In this document: one piece after another, positions 18,903-28,261 of the stretch
Layout of the letters: each line of letters opens with the position of its first letter
Position numbering within the stretch: the first letter of the stretch is position 1
Assembly (NCBI GenBank): GCA_040905865.1
Contig: JBBDQU010000005.1
Location: 1-64,000 of the forward strand
DNA length: 64,000 bases
Reading direction: 5' to 3'
Source of the DNA: Alphaproteobacteria bacterium
GTDB taxonomy: Bacteria; Pseudomonadota; Alphaproteobacteria; UBA8366; GCA-2717185
Notes under the pieces: model-generated
Seen by the model: only the letters and a program-made list of their open reading frames with translations
Database searches by the model: none
What the model was told of the DNA's origin: nothing
Position numbers and translations under genes: made by a program

Positions 18903-18972
18903 AAAAAAATAGAGCAGATTCACGCCTTTTACCCGACGCAATTATTGCGTCGGGTAAAAGGCGATCTGCTCT
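18903..18972 (-). terminator. Large hairpin terminator between convergent genes
   Basis: The left arm is 18911-18941 and the right arm 18945-18972: 18 perfect inner base pairs and 9 outer base pairs, with one asymmetric internal loop (TCAC against G). On the minus strand it is followed by UUUUUUU (18909-18903). The right arm overlaps the stop codon of the DUF2336 gene (18971-18973). The outer arm AGCAGATTCAC resembles the AGATCAGATTCAC flank of repeat copy 1, so this hairpin may be derived from the same repeat family. Confidence 0.8.
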
Positions 18973-20113
18973 AGCCGACGCCCAAATCCCACATGCCGGT
19001 CGGGTTCGGATGGATCTGCCAGCTGCGGGCGATCCTGTCGATCTGTTCGGGCGATTTCTCGTCGAAAAATTTCAGCGCCTTCTGCAGTTTCAATCCGCTG
19101 TGCGACGATCCCTGCCTGGCATGGCGTGCATAGGTATATATTGTCCGGAACGTATCCTTGTCGAACTTCGCGAACTTGCAGGCCGCCGCGAGCGCGAGCC
19201 CGGAAGAATCGTAGAAGATGCGTTTTATGAAGGTTTCAGGCAGCCCGGTTTTTTGCGCAAACATTGCCATGAACAGGGAAATATCGGCGTTTTTCAGGAC
19301 CCGGAGCACGGCTTCCTGATTGAGCAGCCCCTGTTCCGAAAGCTGCTCGGCGAGTTGCTGGGCCTTGCTTTGCCGCTGCGTCCCGGCTTCATGCCCCGGC
19401 AATTCCTGCGCGGTCGACTTCGACAGGAGTTGCGAGACGGTCGCTTCGTCGAGTTTCCAGTCCTTGATGATGATCTGCCGCAGGGAATCCGAGACCCAGC
19501 CGAACAGCCGCTCGGCCAGATCCCGGTCCAGGTCGCGCCGGCGCACCAGCGGTTCGCGAAAGATATCCTCGCGTTCCGACTGCTCGACCAGATACTCCAT
19601 CGTGGCGCGGGATATCTTCGCGGTGGCGTTCTGCAACAGGCATTTTATGACGTTTCTGTTGCCCGTCTCGACAAGGGTATCTGAAACGGATTCGCTCAGA
19701 TTGCTGCGGATCGATACGGCAAGCTGATGCTCGAATGTCCGGAATTTGACGATTTCGATCAGGTCTTCGTCGTTGAGTGCGCCGCTGGTCGTCAGGATAG
19801 GGTAGGCGATTTCGATCTTGTCATTCGCCAGCAACCGGACCAGGTCGCGGGGCGCGTCCGGCATCTGGGCCAGGCGCGTGCTGATCGTGCGCCGGACGAC
19901 CATTTCCGTATCGTGGACAAGCCGCCGCAGGATATCGAACATGATTTCCCGCTCGCGCTGTGTCGTCGTTTCGTCGCCTGTTTCCGGGAGGTCCGTTACC
20001 GCTTCGACAAGCGCGCTTCGCGCGGGCGGCGAGGCGTCCCGCGCCAGTGTGACGAGATGCTGGGCCGACACGGCGCCGGCATTCTCGACACCTGAAATTA
20101 TTGCGCTGTCCAT
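18971..20113 (-). CDS. DUF2336 domain protein
   Basis: 380 residues, made of HEAT-like helical pairs (VRRTISTRLAQMPDAPRDLVRLLANDKIEIAYPILT, in pieces: VRRTISTRLAQMPDAP and DLVRLLANDKIEIAYPILT). The segment ending in SRATMEYLVEQSEREDIF is the conserved core of DUF2336 (PF10098), a family essentially limited to alphaproteobacteria and of unknown function. The protein is soluble, with no catalytic motif visible. It is transcribed alone, divergent from the DHA2 transporter, and terminated by the large hairpin above. The family call is firm; the role is unknown. Confidence 0.88.
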   Translation of the reverse strand: MDSAIISGVENAGAVSAQHLVTLARDASPPARSALVEAVTDLPETGDETTTQREREIMFDILRRLVHDTEMVVRRTISTRLAQMPDAPRDLVRLLANDKIEIAYPILTTSGALNDEDLIEIVKFRTFEHQLAVSIRSNLSESVSDTLVETGNRNVIKCLLQNATAKISRATMEYLVEQSEREDIFREPLVRRRDLDRDLAERLFGWVSDSLRQIIIKDWKLDEATVSQLLSKSTAQELPGHEAGTQRQSKAQQLAEQLSEQGLLNQEAVLRVLKNADISLFMAMFAQKTGLPETFIKRIFYDSSGLALAAACKFAKFDKDTFRTIYTYARHARQGSSHSGLKLQKALKFFDEKSPEQIDRIARSWQIHPNPTGMWDLGVG

Positions 20114-20243
20114 GATATCGCCGCAGTATCCGGTCGTGAATTGCGGGCGCTGTCCGGCACGCCCAATGGCGTGTTATACAACAGTTTCGTCTCCCGAAAA
20201 AGTAGGGAATCATTAACCATACGACCCGGCGCTTTCCGGGCCC

Positions 20244-21833
20244 GTGCTTCCCTGTAGCCTGAAGGCCTGTCAGATCGTGGTATCCGAACCGGAAAGTATC
20301 GACGATCTTTTCGCGCGATTTGGACCCGCCTACCGGTGGCTGGTGACAATCGCGGGAATGACAGCGGCGTTCACGATGGTTCTGACCGCAACGATCGTCA
20401 ACGTTGCGGTGCCGGACGTCATGGGCGCCTTTGGCGTCGGTCAGGACAAGGCGCAGTTCCTGCAGACGTCGTTTATCACGACAATGACCGCGAGCCAGCT
20501 ACTCAATGCCTGGGTCGTCGGCAAGCTGGGACAGCGGAATGCCTTCCTCGGGGTTCTGACGCTGTTTCTTGCGGGCGCGTTGATCTGCGGATTCAGTCCC
20601 AGCCTGGATGGCATTATCGTGGGCCGGATCATGCAGGGTTTTGCCGCCGGTATCGTTCAGCCCCTGGTGATGGTGACGCTGTTTCAGGTGTTCCCATCGG
20701 ACCGCCGCGGCTTCGCGATGGGAATCTACGGCATCGGGCTTATGCTGGCGCTGGGTTTCGGCCCGGTCATCGGCGGGATCACCTCGGACGCCCTGAACTG
20801 GCGCTATATCTTTTTCATGCCGATTCCGCTTGTCCTCGCGTCTTTCGCCATGGGGCTGATCTTCATGCCGTCCGAGCGTCCCGACGGGCCCACCAAGCGG
20901 TTCGACTGGGCGGGGTACATTTTACTGTGCACGGCGCTGTTCTGTCTGATGACGGCGATCGGGAACGGCCAGCGGGAGGGCTGGAGCTCCGACACGATCC
21001 TGCTGACCATCGTCATCGGGACAGTGGCCGGCGTCAGCTTCGTCGTATCGCAATTCAGGGCGGGCTCCTCCCTGCTGGAAATGAATCTGCTGGGCAACCC
21101 GCGGTTCGCCAGCGCCGTTGTCGTCGCCTTCGTGTTCGGCGCGGGCAATTTTGCGATTACCTACGCCATCCCGGTATTCGGGCAGCTTGTGCAGGGCTAT
21201 TCGCCGACGGTGGCGGGGTTCCTGCTGCTGCCGGCCAGCCTGATCGTCGTGGTGATGCTGCCAATGACGGGAAAATTGTCGGACAGCGTCGCGCCAGCCT
21301 ATCCGATCATCGGGGGCCTCCTGCTGTTTGTGCTGGGAGCGTATCTTCTGGCGGACGTGGATATCAATACGGGGTTCTGGGCCGTCGCGGTGTTCTGCAT
21401 CGTCGGCCGGTTCGGGATGGCCTTCATTTCACCGGCGCTGATGGCGTCGGCCATGCGGTCCGTGCCGACGGACAAACTGAATGCGGGGTCCGGCACGATC
21501 AATTTCTTCCGCCAGTTGGGCGGCGCCATGGGAATCAACACGCTGGTCGTGGCGCTGGAACTGCGCACGCAGTTTCATATCGACGCGATGACCGCGACCC
21601 AGACGGCGGGAAACGCCGCGACACGGGAGTTGCTTGGGAGGATAGAGGGACTGCTGAGCGAGGGCGGGATTCCCGTCGCGATCCAGACTCCCATATCGCT
21701 GAACCATCTCGGGCAGGTGCTGCACGCACAGGCGCAAACGCAGGGGTTCCAGGACGGGTTCATGCTGATTGCAATCGTGTTCGTTATCGCGCTGATTCCC
21801 GCCTATATCCTGTCCCAGGCGCGCGAACGGTAA
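20244..21833 (+). CDS. DHA2-family drug/proton antiporter (EmrB/QacA type)
   Basis: About 529 residues and 14 predicted membrane helices. The first helix and following loop contain MVLTATIVNVAVPDVMGAFG and LLNAWVVGKLGQRNAFLGV, typical of the DHA2 class; motif C is near GIGLMLALGFGPVIGG. It should export hydrophobic compounds in exchange for protons; the substrate is unknown. Start ATG at 20244 is uncertain; GTG at 20277 is an alternative. No EmrA-type adaptor or regulator lies beside it, so it may work alone. Confidence 0.85.
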   Translation: MLPCSLKACQIVVSEPESIDDLFARFGPAYRWLVTIAGMTAAFTMVLTATIVNVAVPDVMGAFGVGQDKAQFLQTSFITTMTASQLLNAWVVGKLGQRNAFLGVLTLFLAGALICGFSPSLDGIIVGRIMQGFAAGIVQPLVMVTLFQVFPSDRRGFAMGIYGIGLMLALGFGPVIGGITSDALNWRYIFFMPIPLVLASFAMGLIFMPSERPDGPTKRFDWAGYILLCTALFCLMTAIGNGQREGWSSDTILLTIVIGTVAGVSFVVSQFRAGSSLLEMNLLGNPRFASAVVVAFVFGAGNFAITYAIPVFGQLVQGYSPTVAGFLLLPASLIVVVMLPMTGKLSDSVAPAYPIIGGLLLFVLGAYLLADVDINTGFWAVAVFCIVGRFGMAFISPALMASAMRSVPTDKLNAGSGTINFFRQLGGAMGINTLVVALELRTQFHIDAMTATQTAGNAATRELLGRIEGLLSEGGIPVAIQTPISLNHLGQVLHAQAQTQGFQDGFMLIAIVFVIALIPAYILSQARER

Positions 21834-21936
21834 GGCACGGTTATTTCGGTGCTGTGATGGCGGGTTTTCCGATCGTCGCGGGACGGGTAGTCTGCGCAGG
21901 GATGCTGAATCGGTATCGCAAGGGTGTGAATTGCGC

Positions 21937-22746
21937 ATGGGATTTTTGGGGATAGCGGTCGCGGTTTATGGGATTTTTATCGCCCTGCTGTATTTCGGGC
22001 AGCGCAACCTGCTGTACCATCCCGACCAGACGGTTCCGCGGCCGGCGGATTACGGGGTCGGCGAGATGGAACCGATTCGCCTGAAGACTTCGGACGGGCT
22101 CGAATTGCTTGCCTGGTGGCGTCCTGCTGCGACAGCGCAAGCACCGGTAATCGCATATTTTCATGGCAATGCGGGCCATATCGGGATTCGGGGGGACAAG
22201 GTGCGGGCGTATCTGGACGCTGGCTATGGCGTGCTGCTGCTCAGCTATCGATACAATGCCGGTGCCGGGGGAAGCCCCGCCGAAGATCTGTTGTTTTCAG
22301 ACGCGGGAACGGCTCTGGGATTTCTCCGGTCGGAAGGTATTCCAGATAACCGGATCGTCCTGTATGGCGAATCGCTGGGCAGCGGGATTGCGGTCGCCAT
22401 GGCGGTAAAACACGCGGTGGGCGCCGTGGTTCTCGAGGCGCCCTACAGCAGCATGCCGGACCTGGCGCAGCATCATTACTGGTACGCGCCGTCGCGCTGG
22501 CTGGTCCGCGACCGTTTTGATTCGGTCTCGCGTATCGCGGCGGTGACGGCGCCGCTGCTGATCGTGCACGGTGAACACGACACGGTGATCCCGGTCAAAT
22601 ACGCCCGCCGCCTGTTTGATGCAGCGAACGAACCCAAGGTGTTTCACCTGATTGCCGGCGCACGGCACAACAATCTGCTGGAACACGGACTGCCGGATAT
22701 CGTCCTGAAATTCCTGGAAAAAATGTTCCCGGAAGCGGAAGGTTAG
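21937..22746 (+). CDS. Alpha/beta hydrolase, ABHD13/BEM46-like
   Basis: 269 residues. The N-terminal signal anchor (residues about 3-22, FLGIAVAVYGIFIALLYFG) would hold it in the inner membrane. The hydrolase core shows the oxyanion region AYFHGNAGHIG, nucleophile elbow YGESLGSG (Ser in GESLG), acid in HGEHDTVIP and histidine in AGARHNN, the full BEM46 pattern. Bacterial members are mostly of unknown substrate. It sits 103 bases after the transporter with no obvious functional link. Start ATG at 21937; a TTG two codons earlier is possible. Confidence 0.85.
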   Translation: MGFLGIAVAVYGIFIALLYFGQRNLLYHPDQTVPRPADYGVGEMEPIRLKTSDGLELLAWWRPAATAQAPVIAYFHGNAGHIGIRGDKVRAYLDAGYGVLLLSYRYNAGAGGSPAEDLLFSDAGTALGFLRSEGIPDNRIVLYGESLGSGIAVAMAVKHAVGAVVLEAPYSSMPDLAQHHYWYAPSRWLVRDRFDSVSRIAAVTAPLLIVHGEHDTVIPVKYARRLFDAANEPKVFHLIAGARHNNLLEHGLPDIVLKFLEKMFPEAEG

Positions 22747-22751
22747 GCGGT

Positions 22752-24386
22752 TCAGGCAGTCAGCGCCGCCAGCGCCGTCGGCGTGTCGATATCCAGCAGC
22801 ACGCCGTCGCCGGACATTTCGACCTCGCAGACCAGGTCCGGGTAGGCGCCGGTCAGTTGCCGCGCGCCCAGGTCGCCGGAAATTTCGCGGACCTCGTCAA
22901 AAAAACGTCGGGCGAACAGCATCGGATTGCCGCGTTTGCCGTTATGGGTCGGGATACAGATTGCCCGGCCTTCCAGCGGGTCGAACGCCGCGATCAGGCG
23001 ATCGATTTCCGCGGCGGATACACGCGGCATGTCGCCGAGGCAGACAATCACCCCGTCGATACCGGCGGGCAGGGCGTTGAGACCGCTGACGACGGATGTG
23101 CTGAGGCCGTCCGGAAAATTCGGGTTCACTGTAAAGGAGAGGCTGTCGTCGTCGCCGATGGCGGCCCGAACCCGGTCCGCCTCATGACCCAGCACAACCA
23201 TGATCGGTTCGGCCTTGGAGGCGCGCACGGCATCGACCACCCGGTTGACCATCGCGCGACCGTCGATTTCCGCCAGCAGCTTGTTCGTCGCGCCCATGCG
23301 CCGCGATTGCCCGGCCGCGAGGACGATGGCGGCGATGCGCGGCGCGCGGCCGGTATCGTCATCTTCCTGGGCCCCTTCGATCGCTTCGGCGCGGGGCAGG
23401 GGGCGCGCCGGAATTTCCTTCAACAAGCCGCCCGCGCCCATCGCCATGATATCCTCCCGCCGTACCGGGATATCGGCGAACATCCGCTGCAATACCCAAT
23501 CGAAACCGTTCAGCTTCGGCGAGCGCGCGCATCCGGGCAGCCCGGCAACCGGCACGTCGCCCACATGCCCCATCAGCAACAGGTTGCCCGGATCGACCGG
23601 CATGCCGAAATGATCGACGATTCCGCCCGCCTGGACGATCCCGGCCGGAATCACGTCGCGCCGGTCGGTGATGGCCGACGCGCCGATGATCAGGACCATG
23701 GCGCTGCCGCCCTGGGTCAGCGCGCCGATGGCCTGCTCGATTTCGCCGGTGGTGTGGCCGCAGCGGCGTTCCTGCGTGACAGTGCCGCCCAGGGCGACCA
23801 CGCGCTGCGTCAGGACCTCGGTTGTCTTGTCCAGCACGGATTCCTTCGTTCCCGGCAGTCGGGTCTGGATGAGCCCGACGGGGCGACCGCGATAGGGCGC
23901 CACCCGGACAAGCGGCGCGGTTTGGGTCGCAATCGCCTCGCAGGCCGCAACAACGGGTTCGGGCGCGGCAAAGGGAATGATCTTCACCGTGCCGACCATT
24001 TGGCGCGGCGATACCTGCGCATAGGGGGGCAGCAGGGCGACGGTTGCGGATTCGTCGATCAGGTTAAGGGCGTTCAGCCGGACCGGGTCGTAATTGACCA
24101 GCCCGTCGGCCTTGGCATACAGGTTGACGCGGCCGGTGAAGGCGGCGGAAACGTCCAGGCTGTCACCGGCGATGGCCGTGGCGATCCGGGCGGCGGCCCT
24201 GTCCTCGCCGACATCGCCCGCTTCCAGCTGCGCGCCGGTAATGGTTTCGACCCCGGCGGCCTGCAGGGTTTCGATGTCTTCCGCCGAGAGGGTCCGCCCC
24301 TTCTTCAGCGTGTTCTTTCCGCAGCGGACCCGGTGCGCAAGAATAGCACCCTTCGCGTTCGCGACGGCGATGTCGCCGAAATTCAT
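22752..24386 (-). CDS. Fusion protein: MoeA-like molybdopterin-binding domain plus MocA-like nucleotidyltransferase
   Basis: 544 residues. Residues about 170-335 match the molybdopterin-binding domain (RRCGHTTGEIEQAIGAL; VLIIGASAITDRRDVIPAGI). Residues about 350-544 are a nucleotidyltransferase of the MobA/MocA type: AIVLAAGQSRRMGATNKLL, VCLGDMPRVSA and GKRGNPMLF. MocA attaches CMP to molybdopterin to give the cytosine dinucleotide cofactor of the xanthine oxidase/CO dehydrogenase family, so this gene probably finishes the cofactor for the CoxL-like enzyme encoded at 34614-36983. Its ATG overlaps the upstream XdhC stop by four bases (ATGA), showing translational coupling. Confidence 0.88.
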   Translation of the reverse strand: MNFGDIAVANAKGAILAHRVRCGKNTLKKGRTLSAEDIETLQAAGVETITGAQLEAGDVGEDRAAARIATAIAGDSLDVSAAFTGRVNLYAKADGLVNYDPVRLNALNLIDESATVALLPPYAQVSPRQMVGTVKIIPFAAPEPVVAACEAIATQTAPLVRVAPYRGRPVGLIQTRLPGTKESVLDKTTEVLTQRVVALGGTVTQERRCGHTTGEIEQAIGALTQGGSAMVLIIGASAITDRRDVIPAGIVQAGGIVDHFGMPVDPGNLLLMGHVGDVPVAGLPGCARSPKLNGFDWVLQRMFADIPVRREDIMAMGAGGLLKEIPARPLPRAEAIEGAQEDDDTGRAPRIAAIVLAAGQSRRMGATNKLLAEIDGRAMVNRVVDAVRASKAEPIMVVLGHEADRVRAAIGDDDSLSFTVNPNFPDGLSTSVVSGLNALPAGIDGVIVCLGDMPRVSAAEIDRLIAAFDPLEGRAICIPTHNGKRGNPMLFARRFFDEVREISGDLGARQLTGAYPDLVCEVEMSGDGVLLDIDTPTALAALTA

Positions 24387-25093
24387 GCGGCGGCCCTTTT
24401 TTCCGGTCGATGCAGCGCTTCGGTGATTTCAGCCATGATCGATATGGCGATTTCCGCCGGGGTGATCGCGCCGATATCCAGCCCGACCGGGCCGTTGATG
24501 CGCGCGAAATCCGCCGGTCCGAAACCTTCCGCGGCTAGCCGTTCACGCCGTTTTCCGGCGGTTTTCTGCCCGCCCAGCGCGCCGATATAAAAAGCGTTCG
24601 ACCGCAGGGCGGCGATCAGCGCGGGGTCGTCCAGTTTCGGATCATGGGTCAGCGTCACCACGGCGGTGCGCGCATCCGGCTTCAGGTCGTCCAGCGCCTC
24701 ATCCGGCCAGCGCGAGTCGATATCCACATCGGGGAACCGTTCCGGCGTCGCCCAGGCGCTGCGCGGATCGACGATGGTGACCGCATAACCGGCCAGCGTC
24801 GCCATCGGCACCAGCGGCTGCGCGATATGGGCCGCGCCCACGACGATCAACCGGCGGGGCGGGTTGAAGACCTGCAAGAACAGCCGGCGGCCATCGACCT
24901 CGTCCATGCGGCTGCGGTCGTTGTTGCGCGCCCGGTCGATCGCCGCCTGTACGGCGGCGGTTACGGGGATATCGCCGTTGGCCTCCCCTTCGACGACCAG
25001 CGTCTGGGCGCCGCTTTCGACATCGGTGATCATCAGCGTGGCCTTGCCGCTGCGCCGTGCGTCGTTGAGGGCCGTCAGGTGGGTGGTTTTCAT
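24383..25093 (-). CDS. XdhC family protein, Rossmann domain
   Basis: 236 residues. XdhC-type chaperones bind sulfurated molybdenum cofactor and insert it into xanthine-dehydrogenase-family enzymes. The Rossmann motif is at RRLIVVGAAHIAQPLVPMA (residues about 78-96), and the C-terminal FARINGPVGLDIGAITPAEIA is the family signature. The N-terminal XdhC_CoxI part is carried by the neighbouring gene 25153-25488, so the two may work as split halves. It is coupled to the downstream MoeA/MocA fusion by an ATGA overlap. Confidence 0.88.
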   Translation of the reverse strand: MKTTHLTALNDARRSGKATLMITDVESGAQTLVVEGEANGDIPVTAAVQAAIDRARNNDRSRMDEVDGRRLFLQVFNPPRRLIVVGAAHIAQPLVPMATLAGYAVTIVDPRSAWATPERFPDVDIDSRWPDEALDDLKPDARTAVVTLTHDPKLDDPALIAALRSNAFYIGALGGQKTAGKRRERLAAEGFGPADFARINGPVGLDIGAITPAEIAISIMAEITEALHRPEKRAAA

Positions 25094-25152
25094 GTCTTCG
25101 GATCCATCAGGTTCGTCTGTTGCCGGAAATTACGCCATCCGCCGCGACGCGG

Positions 25153-25488
25153 TCAGTCGAGGTGCTCCACGAAAACCGATATCTTGCCGCCGCAGGCGAG
25201 GCCGACCTCCCAGGCCATCTCGTCGGTGACGCCGAAATCGAGCACCTTGGTCGAGCCGTCCTGCATGACGTTCATGGCTTCGGTGATGACGGCGCCCTCG
25301 ATACAGCCGCCGGAAACCGAACCGACGAAGGAACCGTCGCCCCTGATCGCCAACTGGCTGCCGACCGGGCGGGGCGAGGAGCCCCAGGTCGTGACCACGG
25401 TCGCCAGCGCCACATCGCCGCCTTCCGCCTTCCAGGCGGCGGCCCGCTCCAGCACGTTGTCATGATCGAGCATCTGCGTATCAGTCAT
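25153..25488 (-). CDS. XdhC/CoxI N-terminal domain protein (CoxF-like)
   Basis: 111 residues from ATG at 25488, chosen for the upstream AAGGAGA and the ATGA overlap with the coxE stop; an ATG six codons earlier is rejected. The conserved core is TTWGSSPRPVGSQLAI and SVSGGCIEGAVI, the XdhC_CoxI signature. Only this domain is present, without the Rossmann half. With CoxD and CoxE it belongs to the set that matures the active site of CoxL-type enzymes. Confidence 0.88.
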   Translation of the reverse strand: MTDTQMLDHDNVLERAAAWKAEGGDVALATVVTTWGSSPRPVGSQLAIRGDGSFVGSVSGGCIEGAVITEAMNVMQDGSTKVLDFGVTDEMAWEVGLACGGKISVFVEHLD

Positions 25489-26702
25489 GCGCTTCTCCTT
25501 CGCCATTGCGCCATCTCGGCGGCCTCGCGCTGGCCCGGCCGGTTGAGGGCCCCGGTCAGCGCGGCCAGGCTGTTCAGGTTGTGGACGGGACAGAAATCGT
25601 CGACATACGGTAACAGGGCCCGCACACCTATAGATTTAGGTTCGAACCCATCATACCGCAAGAGCGGGTTAAGCCAAACAAGGCGGCGGCAGGAACCATG
25701 CAACCGTCTGATTTCATGGCTGACGCCGTCACCGGCATCCCGGTCCAGCCCGTCGGAAATGAACAGCACCACGGCGCCCTGGCCCAGCACCCGGCGCGAC
25801 CAGTTGCGGTTGAAATCGGCCAGGCATTTGCCGATCCGCGTGCCGCCGGACCAGTCGGCGACAGAACCGGCGACCTTTTCGAGCGCGACGTCGATATCCT
25901 TGTGCCGCAGGTGCCGGGTGACATTGGTCAGGCGCGTGCCGAACAGGAAGGTGTGCACCCGGTCCCGGTCATTGGTGACCGCATGCATGAAGTGGATCAG
26001 CATCCGCGCGTAACGGTCCATCGAACCGGATATATCGCACAGGATGACCAGCGGCGGGCGGCGTCGGCGCCTTGTGCGGTGGCGCAACGCGATGATGTTG
26101 CCGCCATGCTGCAGGGAGGCACGCAGCGTCGCCCGCATATCGGCGCGCAACCCCGCCGGATCGGGTCGGAATCGCCGGGTCGGAATTTCCATGATCGGCA
26201 GCCGCATGGTCCGGATGGCGCGGCGGGCGGCGTCCACTTCCTCCGCCGTCATCTTCTCGAAATCCTTTTCGCCGAGTTGTTCCGACTGGCTCGACGTCAT
26301 CGCCGCGTCGAATTCGATTTCCTTTTCGCGTTCCTTTGGTTCCCCGTCCTGCTGCGCCGCCAGCGCGGCGGCGAGGCGCGGCGACATGATCCCGGCGTCT
26401 TCATCCGGCGGGGTCGGGAAACCGGGCAGCGCCAGCGACATCATGCGTTCCAGGATTTTCGGATTGCGCCAGAAGATATGGAAGGCCTGATCGAACAGTT
26501 CGCGCTGGTCGCGCCGATTCACGAAAACCGCATGCAGTGTCCAGTAGAAATCCTGCCGGCTGTCCAGCCCGACCGCCTGGACGGCCTGGATCGCGTCCAG
26601 CACCTTGCCGGGGCCGATCGGCAGCCCCGCGGCCCGCAGCGCCCGGGCGAAATGCATGATATTGCCCGCGATGCGGCCGCCATCCGCCGGCAGCGCGCTC
26701 AT
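25485..26702 (-). CDS. coxE: CoxE-like VWA domain protein
   Basis: 405 residues. The N-terminal half is helical and charged; the C-terminal half is a von Willebrand factor A domain with the metal-ion adhesion motif DISGSM (near residue 220) and the later SDGLDRD. CoxE pairs with a MoxR-type ATPase (CoxD) and in CO dehydrogenase producers is needed for maturation of the metal site. It overlaps the CoxD gene by four bases at its start and the XdhC-type gene by four at its end, so the three are translationally coupled. Confidence 0.9.
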   Translation of the reverse strand: MSALPADGGRIAGNIMHFARALRAAGLPIGPGKVLDAIQAVQAVGLDSRQDFYWTLHAVFVNRRDQRELFDQAFHIFWRNPKILERMMSLALPGFPTPPDEDAGIMSPRLAAALAAQQDGEPKEREKEIEFDAAMTSSQSEQLGEKDFEKMTAEEVDAARRAIRTMRLPIMEIPTRRFRPDPAGLRADMRATLRASLQHGGNIIALRHRTRRRRRPPLVILCDISGSMDRYARMLIHFMHAVTNDRDRVHTFLFGTRLTNVTRHLRHKDIDVALEKVAGSVADWSGGTRIGKCLADFNRNWSRRVLGQGAVVLFISDGLDRDAGDGVSHEIRRLHGSCRRLVWLNPLLRYDGFEPKSIGVRALLPYVDDFCPVHNLNSLAALTGALNRPGQREAAEMAQWRRRSA

Positions 26703-27613
26703 TCGGCTACACTCGCCAGTTCGGCGTTGACCTCCTGCAGGATACGGCTCGCTTCGCTGCCTTTTATTCTGGCGATGTCGTCCTGGTATTTCAGCAGCGT
26801 GCCGAGGGTGTCGTTGATGCTTTCCGGGTCTAGGGTCATCCGGTCTAGCTGTACCAGCGCCTCGGCCCAGTCGATGGTTTCCGCCACGCCGGGCGCCTTG
26901 AACAGGTCGATGTCGCGCAGGCGTTGCACGAAACCGACGATCTGTCTGGACAGTGCCTCGGGAACGCCGGGCGCTTTCACGGCGAGGATTTCCAGTTCGC
27001 GCGCGGCGTTCGGATAATCGACCCAGTAATAGAAACAGCGTCGCTTCAGCGCGTCATGGATTTCCCGCGTCCGGTTCGATGTGATGATGACCAGCGGCGG
27101 TTTTCCCGCGCGGATCGTACCGATTTCGGGGATCGTGATCTGGAAGTCCGACAGCAGTTCCAGCAGATAGGCCTCGAAGGGTTCGTCGGTCCGGTCCAAC
27201 TCGTCGATCAGCAGGACCGGCGGTCCGTCGACGGAAGGCTCCAGCGCCTGGAGGAGGGGGCGTTCGATCAGGAAGCGGCGCGAAAAGATATCGCCCTCCA
27301 GGGTTGTCCGGTCCATGTCCCCGATGGCTTCGGCCAGGCGGATTTCGACCATCTGGAGCGCGTAATTCCATTCGTAGACCGCCGTCGCCGCGTCCAGCCC
27401 CTCATAGCATTGCAGGCGGACCAGCCTGCGGCCCAGCGTCTGCGACAGAACCTTGGCAATTTCCGTCTTGCCGACGCCGGCTTCGCCTTCCAGAAACAGG
27501 GGGCGGCCAAGGCTGAGCGAGAGGTACAGCGCCGTGGCCAGGCTGCGGTCCGCGACATAGGCGCCTTTCGCCAATAGCGCGTGGGTTTGCTCTACGGAAT
27601 CGGGAAGCTCCAT
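26699..27613 (-). CDS. coxD: MoxR-family AAA+ ATPase (CoxD-like)
   Basis: 304 residues. Walker A GEAGVGKTE (residues about 43-51), Walker B VLLIDELDRTDEPFEAYLLE and sensor region IITSNRTREIHDALKRRC are clear. MoxR ATPases remodel or load cofactors into partner enzymes. Together with the coupled VWA protein this is the CoxD/CoxE pair of molybdenum hydroxylase clusters. It is the first gene of the minus-strand operon running to 22752; the next upstream minus-strand gene (YdbL-like) is 46 bases away, so read-through from there is possible. Confidence 0.9.
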   Translation of the reverse strand: MELPDSVEQTHALLAKGAYVADRSLATALYLSLSLGRPLFLEGEAGVGKTEIAKVLSQTLGRRLVRLQCYEGLDAATAVYEWNYALQMVEIRLAEAIGDMDRTTLEGDIFSRRFLIERPLLQALEPSVDGPPVLLIDELDRTDEPFEAYLLELLSDFQITIPEIGTIRAGKPPLVIITSNRTREIHDALKRRCFYYWVDYPNAARELEILAVKAPGVPEALSRQIVGFVQRLRDIDLFKAPGVAETIDWAEALVQLDRMTLDPESINDTLGTLLKYQDDIARIKGSEASRILQEVNAELASVAE

Positions 27614-27659
27614 GGACCTTAGCCTTCGATGACCTGTTTATACGGGAAACGGCCGGTCG

Positions 27660-28010
27660 CTACTTCCGGGTCCAATTCCCGCTGCTATCCTGGTAAAAGG
27701 TTCCGGCAGGCGCGCGTTCGATGATGCGCTGTCCGGTGAGCACCTCGACCTGCTGGATGGGGATACCGTTCTTCTTCGCGATATCCTCGTAAGCCGCCCT
27801 GCGGCGCTGGTTGATGTCATTCACCAGCCGGGTGGTCTCGGCAGAAGGTGCTTTCACCGGCGCGATATAGCCGCGCAGAGTCTCGCCGACCAGACCGTTG
27901 CGCTTGGCATCGTCCAGGCTATCGGCCGCCGCCGGGCCGGTGAGAATTACCGAGACGATGGCCAGAAAGGCGAGGAGGGGCAGCAGAACGGTGTTTTTCC
28001 TGTTCGTCAT
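27660..28010 (-). CDS. ydbL: YdbL family protein (DUF1318)
   Basis: 116 residues with a cleavable signal peptide (residues 1-29, ending AAADS). The mature part holds the DUF1318 core: AKRNGLVGETLRGYIAP and the AYEDIAKKNGIPIQQVEVL helix. In E. coli YdbL is a periplasmic partner of the YdbH-YnbE bridge that helps move phospholipid to the outer membrane. The three genes keep the same order here; this one starts two bases after the YnbE stop. Confidence 0.9.
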   Translation of the reverse strand: MTNRKNTVLLPLLAFLAIVSVILTGPAAADSLDDAKRNGLVGETLRGYIAPVKAPSAETTRLVNDINQRRRAAYEDIAKKNGIPIQQVEVLTGQRIIERAPAGTFYQDSSGNWTRK

Positions 28011-28012
28011 GG

Positions 28013-28213
28013 CTAAAACAGGTCCTTGTTTGTTTCCAGCAGGTTGTCGATGTCCTTTTCGACCTTGATCCGGATTTCCTGTTCGATCTTGACGTTCAGA
28101 TTAATCACGATCGGCTTGTCGGGTGCTCGGATCTGGACTTCGGGTGTGCAGGCGCCCAATGCGGCAAGCGCAACGGAAAACAGGGATATCTTGAAGCGGT
28201 TCGATATTTTCAT
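28013..28213 (-). CDS. ynbE: YnbE family lipoprotein
   Basis: 66 residues. The signal sequence ends at ALGAC, giving a lipidated cysteine at residue 22. The mature part, PIVINLNVKIEQEIRIKVE, is the short beta-strand that in E. coli YnbE stacks on the C-terminus of YdbH to anchor the bridge at the outer membrane. It sits between ydbH and ydbL in the standard order. Confidence 0.9.
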   Translation of the reverse strand: MKISNRFKISLFSVALAALGACTPEVQIRAPDKPIVINLNVKIEQEIRIKVEKDIDNLLETNKDLF

Positions 28214-28261
28214 CTCCTGAATATGACGGTTCCTGCCTTGAAATACCAGTGTGCGGCCCGA

